DNA of 64,000 bases from Citricoccus sp. K5 (lineage in GTDB: Bacteria > Actinomycetota > Actinomycetes > Actinomycetales > Micrococcaceae): the NCBI RefSeq assembly GCF_902506195.1, contig NZ_LR732817.1, positions 1 through 64,000 on the forward strand. The letters are read 5' to 3'. The first letter of the stretch is position 1, and every line of letters begins with the position of its first letter. The notes under the pieces are model-generated. The model ran no database searches. It saw only the letters and a program-made list of their open reading frames with translations, and was not told where the DNA came from. Position numbers and translations under genes: made by a program. This document shows positions 49,977-58,757 of this stretch, piece by piece.

Positions 49977-51188
49977 ATGAGCAACACCGCGCGCACACAG
50001 CGTTCCTTCACCAATCCGTTCATCGAGAACGGCCGCGACGCCTGGATCGTCGAGGCCCTGCGCACCCCGATGGGCAGATCCCACCCCGAGAAGGGTTGGT
50101 TCCGGGATGTCCACCCCAACGAGCTCCTCGGTCGGGTCTACACGGAACTGCTGAAATCCACCGGCCTGGCCCCTACGGAGATCGAGGACCTCGTGATCGG
50201 CTGTACGGCACCGTTCGGCGAGCAGTCCCGCAACATCGCCCGCAACGCCTGGCTGCAGGCCGGTTACCCGCCGGAGGTCCCCGCCACCGTGCTGGACCGC
50301 CGCTGCGGATCGGCCCAGACTGCCGTGGAGATGGCCGCCGGGCTGGTGTCCTCCGGAACCCATGACGTGGTCATCGCCGGCGGCGTGGAGCACATGGGAC
50401 ATGTGCCGATGAACTCCCCCGCGGAGATCTCCAAGCTCTACGGGGATCCCTGGCCGGAGGAACTGCGAGCCCTCTACGACTTCGTCCCTCAGGGCGAAAG
50501 TGCCGAACTCATCGCCGACCGCTGGGGAATCACCCGCGAACAGATGGACGAGTTCGCTGTCCGCTCCCATGCCAGGGCCGCCGAGGCCGTGGACGCCGGC
50601 CGTTTCGAGCGCGAGACGATCCCGTGGGAGACCCACGGTGAACGTCATGCCAGCGACCAGACGATCCGCCCCAGCACGTCCCTGGAGTCCCTCTCCGGCC
50701 TGAAGACCGTCTTCCGTCCGGATGGCCGGATCACCGCCGGCTCCTCCTCGCCCATCTGCGACGGCGCCGCCGGCGTGGTCATGGCCTCGGACGCCGCCGT
50801 CGAACGCCACGGCCTGACCAAGCGTGCCCGCATCCTGGACCAGACGACGGTCGGGGTAGACCCGATCATCATGCTGACCGGGCCCATTCCGGCCACGCAG
50901 AAGCTGCTGGAACGCAACGGGATGACGATCGGGGACATCGACCTGATCGAGATCAACGAGGCATTCAGTTCCGTGGTCCTGGCCTGGGAACAGGAACTGA
51001 AGCCGGACATGGACCGGGTCAACGTGAACGGCGGCGCCATCGCCCTGGGCCACCCCGTGGGCGCCACCGGATCCCGGATGTTCGCCACACTGCTGGCCGA
51101 GATGGAGCGGCGCGACGTGGAGATCGGCCTGGTCACCATGTGCTGCGGCGGCGGTCTCGGCACTGCCACCCTGATCCAGCGGGTCTGA
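49977..51188 (+). CDS. Thiolase (acetyl-CoA C-acyltransferase)
   Basis: A 403-residue thiolase: nucleophile C110 (LDRRCGSAQ), NEAFSS, GHPVGATGSR and the terminal MCCGGG. Longer N terminus than the thiolase at 30175. It would cleave a 3-ketoacyl-CoA formed by the preceding SDR. Tight operon spacing on both sides. Confidence 0.9.
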   Translation: MSNTARTQRSFTNPFIENGRDAWIVEALRTPMGRSHPEKGWFRDVHPNELLGRVYTELLKSTGLAPTEIEDLVIGCTAPFGEQSRNIARNAWLQAGYPPEVPATVLDRRCGSAQTAVEMAAGLVSSGTHDVVIAGGVEHMGHVPMNSPAEISKLYGDPWPEELRALYDFVPQGESAELIADRWGITREQMDEFAVRSHARAAEAVDAGRFERETIPWETHGERHASDQTIRPSTSLESLSGLKTVFRPDGRITAGSSSPICDGAAGVVMASDAAVERHGLTKRARILDQTTVGVDPIIMLTGPIPATQKLLERNGMTIGDIDLIEINEAFSSVVLAWEQELKPDMDRVNVNGGAIALGHPVGATGSRMFATLLAEMERRDVEIGLVTMCCGGGLGTATLIQRV

Positions 51189-51193
51189 CGGCC

Positions 51194-52540
51194 ATGGCCC
51201 GCATCGATTTCAGCGCTCTGCTGGCGGAGGCGTCCGCCAGCGGTGCCGTACCGGGCGTGTGGTGGGGGCAGGGAGCCGGGGAACCGGTGTCTCTGGTCGA
51301 CTCCCTGCTGGACACACTGGCTGATCCGGCCTCCGGGCTCGAGCGCGTCCGGGCCTTCAGCGGCCTGAGCCTCAACCCGTGCCTGGGCCGGGACCTGCCG
51401 GATGGCCTCGAGATGGAGTCCTACGGCGCCCTCGGGCAATTGCGCAAGGTCGCGGCCGCCGGACGGCTGGAGGTCATCCCGGCAAACTATTCGGCGTTGC
51501 CCCGGCTCTTCGCGCAGGGAAGGCTCCCGGCCGACGTCGGGATGGTCCAGGTCTCGCCGCCGAACCGGAACGGCGAGGTGTCCCTCGGTGTGGCCGTCGA
51601 TTACTTCGGCGACGCGATCGGGTCCACGCGGATGCTGATCGCGGAGATCAATCACGCCATGCCCTTCCTTGAGGACGCGCCCCGGCTGCCGCTCTCCGCC
51701 TTCGCCGCCACCGTGGAGGTGGACCGGCCCCTGGCCGAGATGGATCACCGCGCCCCGGACGAGGTCGATCTGGCCATTGCGGCCCACGTGGCGGGGATGG
51801 TCGAGGACGGCGACACCCTGCAGATCGGCGTCGGCACCCTGCCGAACGCGGTCCTGCAGGCGCTGTCCGGGCACCGTGACCTCGGCATCCACTCCGGGAT
51901 GATCACCGACGGCGTGCTCGACCTCATCGAGTCCGGCGTGGCCACCGGTGCCCGCAAGGAGATCGACTCCGGGGTGGCCGTCACCGGTTCCGCCCTCGGC
52001 TCCGCCGGGCTCTACCGCCGGCTCGGCGAGCAGCAGGGCCGGCGGCAGGACGACGGGCTCGACGTGTCCTTCCGTCCGGCCAGCTACACCCACGACCCGG
52101 CCGTGCTGTCCCGACTCGGCAGTCTCGTCTCGATCAACTCCGCCCTGGAAGTCGATCTGTCCGGCCAAGTCGGATCCGAACGCGTCGGCGGACGCTTCCT
52201 CGGTGCGATCGGCGGCCAGGCCGACTTCAGCCGGGCCGCCGCCCTGACCGGGGCTCGGTCCATCATCGCGCTGCGGTCCACCAGCCGTGGAGCCTCCACC
52301 ATCCGCCCCGAGCTCGACGGCGGCCTGGTCGCCACCGCGCGCGCCGACGTCGACGTGGTGGTCACCGAGCACGGCGCAGCCGTGCTGACCGGGCTGACGG
52401 AGCGGGCTCGCGCCCGCGCCCTGATCGCCATCGCGGCCGAGGAGCACCGAGACGAGCTGGCGTGCGCAGCCGACCTCCAGACCAATCAGACCAGTCAGAC
52501 CAACCAGTACAACCAGAGCAATGCAGAGGTGCCGGCATGA
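51194..52540 (+). CDS. Acetyl-CoA hydrolase/CoA-transferase family protein
   Basis: A 448-residue member of the acetyl-CoA hydrolase / 4-hydroxybutyrate CoA-transferase family: VQVSPPNRNGEVSLG, IGVGTLPNAVLQAL and HSGMITDGVLDLIE are typical. It could move CoA from acetyl- or succinyl-CoA to a pathway acid, or recover CoA. It ends in an Asn/Gln/Thr low-complexity tail (TNQTSQTNQYNQ). ATG 51194 is taken; the stop overlaps the next start (ATGA). Confidence 0.84.
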   Translation: MARIDFSALLAEASASGAVPGVWWGQGAGEPVSLVDSLLDTLADPASGLERVRAFSGLSLNPCLGRDLPDGLEMESYGALGQLRKVAAAGRLEVIPANYSALPRLFAQGRLPADVGMVQVSPPNRNGEVSLGVAVDYFGDAIGSTRMLIAEINHAMPFLEDAPRLPLSAFAATVEVDRPLAEMDHRAPDEVDLAIAAHVAGMVEDGDTLQIGVGTLPNAVLQALSGHRDLGIHSGMITDGVLDLIESGVATGARKEIDSGVAVTGSALGSAGLYRRLGEQQGRRQDDGLDVSFRPASYTHDPAVLSRLGSLVSINSALEVDLSGQVGSERVGGRFLGAIGGQADFSRAAALTGARSIIALRSTSRGASTIRPELDGGLVATARADVDVVVTEHGAAVLTGLTERARARALIAIAAEEHRDELACAADLQTNQTSQTNQYNQSNAEVPA

Positions 52541-53484
52541 CCGAGACAACCACCAACGCCACCCCCGGCGAGGACCGCACCGTGGCGATCCGCGAGGTCG
52601 GCCCGCGGGACGGCTTCCAGAACGAGCCCGAGACCATCCCCACCGCGGACAAGATCCGGCTGATCAATGAGCTCGGCCAGACCGGTCTCACCCGGATCGA
52701 GGTGGCCAGCTTCGTGCGTCCGGACGTCATTCCGCAGCTCTCCGACGGGGTCGAGGTGCTGAAGGGCATCGACCTGCCCGAGTCGGTGGAACGCATGGTG
52801 CTGATCCCCAACACCAAAGGTCTGGACAACGCCCTGGCCATCCGGGAGCTCTTCGACGCCTGCACCCTGTTCGTCAGCGCCTCCGAATCCCACAACAAGG
52901 CGAACATCAACCGCACCGTCCGCGAGACCATGGACGACGTGAAGACCATGGGCGGCCGGATCGCGGCCGAGGGCATCAAGTACGGTGCCGTCATCGCCAC
53001 CTCCTTCGGCTGCCCCTACGAGGGCCACATTCCCATGGAGCGGGTGCTGGACCTGGCCGAGGAGTTCGCCGAGTCCGGTGCCACCGAACTGGGCTTCGGG
53101 GACACCACGGGCATGGCCAACCCGGCCTACGTGCATCGCTTCTTCACCGAGGCCGCACGCCGGCTGCCCGGCGTCGAGCTGACGGCGCACTTCCACAACA
53201 CCCGGGGGCAGGGCCTGGCCAACGCCTACGCGGCGCTGGAGGCAGGCTGCCGGTCCTTCGAATCCAGCTTCGGAGAGCTGGGCGGCTGCCCCGTGCCCAA
53301 GGGATCCACCGGCAACATCGCCTCGGAGGACCTCATCAGCATGTTCCACGAGATGGGCGTGCAGACCGGAATCGACCTGGATGCCCTCATCACCTCGGCC
53401 CGCCACGCCCAGGAGGTGCTGGGCCGCAAGCTGACCAGTCACTCGATTGTGGCCGGACCCATCCAGTGGGAGGCGGCGGCCTGA
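52537..53484 (+). CDS. Hydroxymethylglutaryl-CoA lyase family enzyme
   Basis: A 315-residue DRE-TIM metallolyase. IREVGPRDGFQNE gives the catalytic Arg-Asp, TAHFHNTRGQGLAN the metal His pair, and GGCPVPKGSTGN the catalytic Cys loop. HMG-CoA lyases cleave tertiary 3-hydroxy-3-alkylacyl-CoAs. Here the substrate could be HMG-CoA or a longer 3-hydroxy-3-branched intermediate from a terpenoid skeleton. A second (R)-specific route is offered by the CitE-like lyase at 21560. Confidence 0.85.
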   Translation: MTETTTNATPGEDRTVAIREVGPRDGFQNEPETIPTADKIRLINELGQTGLTRIEVASFVRPDVIPQLSDGVEVLKGIDLPESVERMVLIPNTKGLDNALAIRELFDACTLFVSASESHNKANINRTVRETMDDVKTMGGRIAAEGIKYGAVIATSFGCPYEGHIPMERVLDLAEEFAESGATELGFGDTTGMANPAYVHRFFTEAARRLPGVELTAHFHNTRGQGLANAYAALEAGCRSFESSFGELGGCPVPKGSTGNIASEDLISMFHEMGVQTGIDLDALITSARHAQEVLGRKLTSHSIVAGPIQWEAAA

Positions 53485-53582
53485 TCGGCTCACCCCCGCC
53501 GCGCACGCCTCCACCGCAATCGACACCACGCATCAAGACCACGCCGGGCGCCACCGCCTGACCGCATGAAGGGAACACGACC

Positions 53583-54344
53583 ATGACCGAAGTACGCACC
53601 GCGCTGATCACCGGAGGAGCCCAGGGCATCGGCAAGGGCATCACCACGTCCCTGGCGGAGGCCGGGTTCTCGGTGGTCATCGCCGACCTCAACCTGGAGG
53701 TCGCCACCGCCACCGCCGAAGAGCTCACCGGCCGCGGCCTGAAGGCCTCCGCCGTGACCATGAACGTGACCGACTCAGCCTCCGTCGCCGAAGCGGTCCA
53801 GCAGGCCGAGGCCCAGTCCGGGCCGATCAGTGTGCTGGTCAACAACGCCGGCTGGGACGACTTCATGCCCTTCCTGGACACCACCGAGGAGTTCTGGGAC
53901 AAGATCGTGGACCTGAACTTCAAGGGCCACCTGCGCACCATCAAGGCGATTGTCCCGGGCATGATCGAGCGCGGCTACGGCCGAGTCATCAACATCGGTT
54001 CCGACGCCGGCCGCGTCGGATCCTCGCTCGAGGCCGTGTACTCCGGCGCCAAGGGCGGGGTCATCGCCTTCACCAAGACCCTCGCCCGCGAGGTGGCCAC
54101 CCAGGGCGTCACCGCGAACGTAGTCTGCCCCGGCCCCACGGACACCCCCGCTCTGCGTAAGTTCGCGGACGGTGCCGGCGACGACGCGGACAAGGTCATC
54201 AACGGGATGAAGCGCGGCGTGCCGATGAAGCGCCTGGGCACCCCCGAGGACATCGGTCCGGCTGTGGCCTTCTTCGCCTCTGAGGGCGCGGGCTTCATCA
54301 CCGGTCAGACACTGTCCGTCTCCGGCGGACTGACGATGGCCTGA
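53583..54344 (+). CDS. BadH-like 2-hydroxycyclohexanecarboxyl-CoA dehydrogenase
   Basis: A 253-residue SDR that strongly recalls BadH of Rhodopseudomonas palustris: [35 protein letters not shown] and the closing [16 protein letters not shown]. Catalytic S140, Y153 and K157 are present. BadH oxidises 2-hydroxycyclohexanecarboxyl-CoA to the 2-keto compound. The next gene encodes a BadI/MenB-type ring hydrolase, the same order of action as in the alicyclic pathway. The substrate may be an alkyl-substituted ring. Confidence 0.82.
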   Translation: MTEVRTALITGGAQGIGKGITTSLAEAGFSVVIADLNLEVATATAEELTGRGLKASAVTMNVTDSASVAEAVQQAEAQSGPISVLVNNAGWDDFMPFLDTTEEFWDKIVDLNFKGHLRTIKAIVPGMIERGYGRVINIGSDAGRVGSSLEAVYSGAKGGVIAFTKTLAREVATQGVTANVVCPGPTDTPALRKFADGAGDDADKVINGMKRGVPMKRLGTPEDIGPAVAFFASEGAGFITGQTLSVSGGLTMA

Positions 54345-54352
54345 GCCGCGTC

Positions 54353-55192
54353 ATGACCGAGACGACTGCGCCGGAGACCTGGACTGCCTCTGGGACCTAC
54401 GAGGACATCCGCTACGAGACCACGCCCGACGGCATCGCCAAGATCACCATCGACCGCCCCGAGGTGCACAACGCTTTCCGGCCCCAGACGCTGATCGAGG
54501 TCTCAGAGGCACTGGTGATCGCCCGCGAGGACGAATCCGTCGGCGTCATCATCCTCACCGGGGCCGGTGACCAGGCCTTCTGTTCCGGCGGGGACCAGCG
54601 TGTGCGGGGGAACAGCGGATATCAGACGGCACCGGGGGCCACGGGGCGGTTCCACGTGACCGACCTGCACGTGCAGATGCGCCGGTGTCCCAAACCGATC
54701 GTGGCCATGGTCGCCGGCTGGGCCATCGGTGGCGGCCACATCCTGCAGATGGTGTGCGACCTGTCCATCGCCGCGGACAACGCCCGCTTCGGACAGGTCG
54801 GTCCGCGCGTCGGCTCCTTCGACGGCGGCTTCGGCGCCTCCCTCCTGACTGAACTGGTGGGGGCGCGCAAGGCCAAGGAGATCTGGTTCCTGTGCCGTCA
54901 GTACACCGCCGAGCAGGCCCTCGAGATGGGGCTCGTCAACACCGTGGTGCCGCTGGAGCAGCTCGAGCAGCAGACACAGTCCTGGTGCCGCGAGATGCTG
55001 GCCTTGTCCCCGTACGCGCTGCGCCTCATGAAGGCCTCCTTCCACGCGGCCGAAGACGGCTTCGCGGGCATCCAGCAGCTGGCCCATGACGCCAACCTGC
55101 TGTTCTACGGCACGGAGGAGGCCCAGGAGGGGCGCGAGGCGTTCAAGGCCAAACGGGAACCCGACTTCTCGAGGTTCCCCCGCCGGGCCTGA
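54353..55192 (+). CDS. MenB/BadI-type crotonase, probable 2-ketocyclohexanecarboxyl-CoA hydrolase
   Basis: A 279-residue crotonase with [59 protein letters not shown] and terminal [11 protein letters not shown]. These are shared by MenB (ring-closing) and BadI (ring-opening). The Gly in QVGP is the bicarbonate-type MenB form, and the insert of actinobacterial MenB is missing, so this is not the resident menaquinone enzyme. Beside BadH in a catabolic operon, ring cleavage to a pimeloyl-CoA derivative is the best inference. Confidence 0.8.
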   Translation: MTETTAPETWTASGTYEDIRYETTPDGIAKITIDRPEVHNAFRPQTLIEVSEALVIAREDESVGVIILTGAGDQAFCSGGDQRVRGNSGYQTAPGATGRFHVTDLHVQMRRCPKPIVAMVAGWAIGGGHILQMVCDLSIAADNARFGQVGPRVGSFDGGFGASLLTELVGARKAKEIWFLCRQYTAEQALEMGLVNTVVPLEQLEQQTQSWCREMLALSPYALRLMKASFHAAEDGFAGIQQLAHDANLLFYGTEEAQEGREAFKAKREPDFSRFPRRA

Positions 55193-55262
55193 ACCGGGAT
55201 CCCGGCGCTTCCCCTGCCACTGCCACTGTCCCAGACCGTTCACCACCTACGTGAGGACCGCC

Positions 55263-56789
55263 ATGCACGCCCTCGGACTGGCCACCTGGTTCCGCCGCCG
55301 CGCCGAAAGGGATGGATCCCGAGATGCGATCTCCTTCGCCGGCCGGACCCTGACCTTCGCCCAAGCTCAGGCCGAGATAGAGGCCTTCGCCGACATGCTG
55401 GCCGCCTCCGGGGTCGAACCCGGGGACCGGGTCGCCTATGTGGGGTTCAACCACAGCCGCTTCCTCATCGCGCTGTTCGCCACCGCGCGCCTCGGGGCCA
55501 TCTTCGTGCCGCTGAATTTCCGGTGCACCGGCCACGAGCTGGCCTACTTCGTCCGGGACAGCGGCGCACAGTTGCTGATCTCCGACGAGGCGCACTCGGG
55601 CCCGCTGGACGAGGTCCGCGCCGACCTCGACGTCCGGACCTACCTGCGGTTCGGGGAGGGTGCGGAGGGGTGGCAGGGCATCGACGAGCTGCTGGCCCGG
55701 GACTGTCCGCACGTTCAGGAGGCTCCCGTGGACCCGGACTTCCCGGGTGTGATTGTCTACACCTCCGGCACCACCGGCAACCCCAAGGGCGCCGTCCTCT
55801 CACACCGGAACCTGTGGACGAACAACGTCAACTGGATGCTCTCGGTGGGCTACGGCTCTGACCATGTGGCCCTGACCTCAGCACCCCTGTTCCACTCCGG
55901 CGGCATGTGCGTCATGACCCTGCCGATGCTCATGGCCGGTGCCCACGTCATCATCCACGAGAAGTTCGACCCCGGTCTGTTGCTCGATGACGTGGAACGG
56001 TACCGGGTGACCTCGCTGTTCCTGGTCCCGGCCATGATGCAGGGCATCAGCCGGCACGAGCGCTTCGACTCAGCCGACCTGTCCAGCATCCGCATCGTCG
56101 TGGCCGGCGCCGCTCCCGTGCCGGAATCCCTGCTGCGGCTCTATGGTTCGCGGGGCATCCCCGTGAGCCAGTGCTGGGGCCAGACTGAGGTGGCCACCGG
56201 GGCCACTTTCCTCGGAACCGAGGAGGCCCTCGACAAGCTGGGATCCTGCGGGACGGCGGGCTTGCTCAACGAGGTCCGGCTTGTCGACTTCAGCGGCGAG
56301 CCGATCACCGAGCCGGGAGTCCGCGGCGAGCTGTGCGTCCGCGGGGACACCGTCACCCCCGGGTACTGGAACCTGCCGGAGGCGACGGCGGCCGCGCAGG
56401 GCGGCGACGGATGGTTCCGCACCGGGGACGTCGCCTACCAGGACGAGGATGGCTACTTCTACATCGTCGACCGCCTGAAGGACATGATCATCAGCGGTGG
56501 GGAGAACGTCTACTCCGCCGAGGTCGAGGACGCGATCTACGGTCACCCGGCCGTGTCCGAGGTCGCCGTCATCGGAGCCGCCGATGAGCGCTGGGGCGAA
56601 CGCGTGGTCGCGGTGGTGGCCTTGAAGGACGGCGCCGAACTGGACCTCGAGACACTCCGTGACTTCGCCGGTGCGAGGCTGGCCCGTTACAAGCTGCCCC
56701 TTGAGCTGCGGCTGGTGGACGAGTTGCCTCGCAACACCACCGGAAAAGTCCTCAAGCATGAACTGCGCGCGGAGAGCACCTCTGCGTGA
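55263..56789 (+). CDS. Acyl-CoA synthetase 3 (fatty-acyl/alicyclic acid ligase)
   Basis: A 508-residue ANL ligase: YTSGTTGNPKGAVLSH, WGQTEVATG, FRTGDVAYQDEDGYFYI and the C-terminal lysine in TGKVLKHELR. It is of a shorter, FadD3-like type, different from ligases 1 and 2. Last gene of the long operon with BadH and BadI homologues, so it may activate the starting acid or the diacid after ring opening. ATG 55263 is preceded by GAGGA. Confidence 0.84.
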   Translation: MHALGLATWFRRRAERDGSRDAISFAGRTLTFAQAQAEIEAFADMLAASGVEPGDRVAYVGFNHSRFLIALFATARLGAIFVPLNFRCTGHELAYFVRDSGAQLLISDEAHSGPLDEVRADLDVRTYLRFGEGAEGWQGIDELLARDCPHVQEAPVDPDFPGVIVYTSGTTGNPKGAVLSHRNLWTNNVNWMLSVGYGSDHVALTSAPLFHSGGMCVMTLPMLMAGAHVIIHEKFDPGLLLDDVERYRVTSLFLVPAMMQGISRHERFDSADLSSIRIVVAGAAPVPESLLRLYGSRGIPVSQCWGQTEVATGATFLGTEEALDKLGSCGTAGLLNEVRLVDFSGEPITEPGVRGELCVRGDTVTPGYWNLPEATAAAQGGDGWFRTGDVAYQDEDGYFYIVDRLKDMIISGGENVYSAEVEDAIYGHPAVSEVAVIGAADERWGERVVAVVALKDGAELDLETLRDFAGARLARYKLPLELRLVDELPRNTTGKVLKHELRAESTSA

Positions 56790-56840
56790 GTGGTCATTTG
56801 CTGTGGCGTAAGGACGTCTAACGTCACGGTAGATGACCAC
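56790..56840. terminator. Terminator between converging synthetase genes
   Basis: Outer arms GTGGTCAT / ATGACCAC (56790..56797 and 56833..56840) enclose an inner stem GACGT-CTA-ACGTC (56813..56825). Position between two convergent 3' ends supports a bidirectional terminator. Confidence 0.5.
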
Positions 56841-56849
56841 CCACACGTC

Positions 56850-58601
56850 CTAGCGCAATAGCTCGTCCGTGTACTCGACCACTTGCTCGGTGGAGTTGGC
56901 TGCAAGTGCGGACGCGCCGCCGTCGGGATGGACCTCGTCCTCCCGGCGGCGCAGCTCGACCCGGCGGATCTTCCCCGAGATGGTCTTGGGCAGGTCGTGG
57001 AACTCAAGACGCCGGATCCGCTTGTACGGGGCCAGGTGCTCGCGGCAGTGCTGCAGGATGGCCTTCGCGGTCTCCTCGGTGGGCTCCCAGCCCTCGGCGA
57101 GCCGGATGTACGCCTTGGGCACGGCCAGCCGGATCGGATCGGGGGAGGGCACCACGGCCACCTCGGCCACGGCGGGGTGCTCGATCACCGCGGACTCGAG
57201 TTCGAAGGGCGAGAGCCGGTAGTCGGAGGCCTTGAAGACGTCGTCATTGCGGCCCACATAGGTGATGATCCCGTCCTCATCCCGGGAGACCAGGTCGCCC
57301 GTGTGGTAGATCCCGTTCCGGAACGCGAACGCCGTCTTCTCGGGATCGCCCCAGTAGCCGGGGGTCAGTCCGACCGGCCGGGGGTCAAGCCGCAGGCACA
57401 GCTCCCCCATCTCGGCGGACTCCTCGTCCGTGTCCGGGTCGATCAGCACCACGTCGTAGCCGGGCAGCGGGCGCCCCATGGCACCGGGGCGCACGGGCTG
57501 GCCCGGGGTGTTGGCCACCTGGAGGGTGGACTCCGTCTGGCCGAAGCCGTCGCGGATCTGGGTGCCCCAGGCCTTCTCGACCTGGGCGATGACCTCCGGG
57601 TTGAGCGGCTCGCCGGCCGCCACGATCTTGGTCGGCGGGGTCTTCAGCTGGGACAGGTCGGCCTGGATCAGCATCCGCCAGACGGTGGGCGGGGCGCAGA
57701 AGCTCGTGACGGACTCGCGCTCCAACTGGTTCATCAGGGCCTTCGCGTCGAAGCGGCCGTAGTTGTAGAGGAACACGGTGGCCTCAGCGATGAACGGGGC
57801 GAAGAAGTTCGACCAGGCGTGCTTGGCCCAGCCGGGGGAGGCCACGTTCAGATGTACATCTCCGGGCTCGAGGCCGATCCAGTACATGGTGGACAGGTGC
57901 CCCACCGGATAGGAAGTATGGGTGTGCTCCACCAGCTTGGCCTTGGAGGTGGTCCCCGAGGTGAAGTACAGCAGCAGCGTCTCATCGGCCCGGGTCGGCT
58001 GGTCGAGGTGGAACTCCTCGGGGGCGGAGAAGGAGTCCTGCCAGTCGTGGACTGGGTGCCCGCCGCCGGCAGGATCGCTGCCCGGGCGGTCACCGATCTG
58101 CACCAGTTGGTAGTCCCCGGGGACCGCATCGAACTTGGCGGCGTCGGCCCCGGTGGTGACCACCCAAGTCGCCTGGCCTCGCTCGACCCGGTCCGCCAGG
58201 TCGGCCGGTCCGAGCATCACGGTGGAGGGGATCACCGGGGCGCCGAGGCGGAAACAAGCCAACATGACCTCCCACAACTCGACCTGGTTGCCGAGCATCA
58301 CGATGATCCGGTCCCCGCGTTGCACGCCGACGCCGGACAGCCACGCGGCCACCTGATGCGACCGGGCTGCCAGTTCGCGGTAGCTGCGGCGTTCCTCGGC
58401 ACCGTCCTCCTCGACGATGACCAGGGCGGGCTGTTCCGCGCGGGGGCCGGACGCGATGTCATCGATCCAGTCTGAGGCGAAGTTGAAGTGCTCGAACCGG
58501 GGCCACTGGAAGGTGCGTTGGGCGGTCTCCGGCTCGGTCCGGCAGGCAAGGAGCTGGTCGCGGGCCTGTCGGAAGGTGTCTGCGGCGGACTGCTGCGTCA
58601 T
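56850..58601 (-). CDS. Acyl-CoA synthetase 4 (medium-chain/ACSM-like)
   Basis: A 583-residue ANL ligase of the medium-chain acyl-CoA synthetase type: YFTSGTTSKAKLVEHTH, DGFGQTES, YHTGDLVSRDEDGIITYVGRNDD and the terminal lysine in TISGKIRR. N-terminal FNFASDWID is characteristic of the ACSM branch. Monocistronic, transcribed opposite to its neighbours; its upstream region is shared with the crotonase-racemase operon. A role on short branched acids is possible. Confidence 0.85.
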   Translation of the reverse strand: MTQQSAADTFRQARDQLLACRTEPETAQRTFQWPRFEHFNFASDWIDDIASGPRAEQPALVIVEEDGAEERRSYRELAARSHQVAAWLSGVGVQRGDRIIVMLGNQVELWEVMLACFRLGAPVIPSTVMLGPADLADRVERGQATWVVTTGADAAKFDAVPGDYQLVQIGDRPGSDPAGGGHPVHDWQDSFSAPEEFHLDQPTRADETLLLYFTSGTTSKAKLVEHTHTSYPVGHLSTMYWIGLEPGDVHLNVASPGWAKHAWSNFFAPFIAEATVFLYNYGRFDAKALMNQLERESVTSFCAPPTVWRMLIQADLSQLKTPPTKIVAAGEPLNPEVIAQVEKAWGTQIRDGFGQTESTLQVANTPGQPVRPGAMGRPLPGYDVVLIDPDTDEESAEMGELCLRLDPRPVGLTPGYWGDPEKTAFAFRNGIYHTGDLVSRDEDGIITYVGRNDDVFKASDYRLSPFELESAVIEHPAVAEVAVVPSPDPIRLAVPKAYIRLAEGWEPTEETAKAILQHCREHLAPYKRIRRLEFHDLPKTISGKIRRVELRRREDEVHPDGGASALAANSTEQVVEYTDELLR

Positions 58602-58757
58602 GGGAGGCCTTTCTGCTGTACCCGGTGGTCTCTGTCACGCCAGACTACTGACCGGTACCGGAAAACGGGTGGGAGTGGCAGGGCCTGGTCTTCACAAACC
58701 GTGCTCTACACAGTACGGTCAGACCATAAGCATACTTTTCTTGATCCGGAGGTACTG
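58602..58757. promoter_or_regulatory. Divergent region before the crotonase-racemase operon
   Basis: A 156-bp gap without a gene. TTCACA (58691..58696), 17-nt spacer, TACGGT (58714..58719) form the plus-strand promoter. Operator F overlaps the -10. CCGGAGG precedes the ATG at 58758. Confidence 0.55.
58714..58728. promoter_or_regulatory. FadR/GntR-type operator copy F
   Basis: TACGGTCAGACCATA with a perfect GGTC-A-GACC core over the -10 of the crotonase-racemase-kinase operon. It is about 11 kb from the gntR gene. Confidence 0.66.

Noticed and set aside
52479-52509. CAGACCA repeats near the end of the CoA transferase gene as clustered operator half-sites
   Set aside because: They lie in frame inside a low-complexity Asn/Gln/Thr tail, far from a promoter, and lack the paired GGTC arm.
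54353-55192. Housekeeping menB (menaquinone biosynthesis)
   Set aside because: Despite strong MenB motifs, it lacks the actinobacterial insert and lies in a degradative operon beside a BadH homologue with no other men genes. Ring cleavage is the better call, but not proven.
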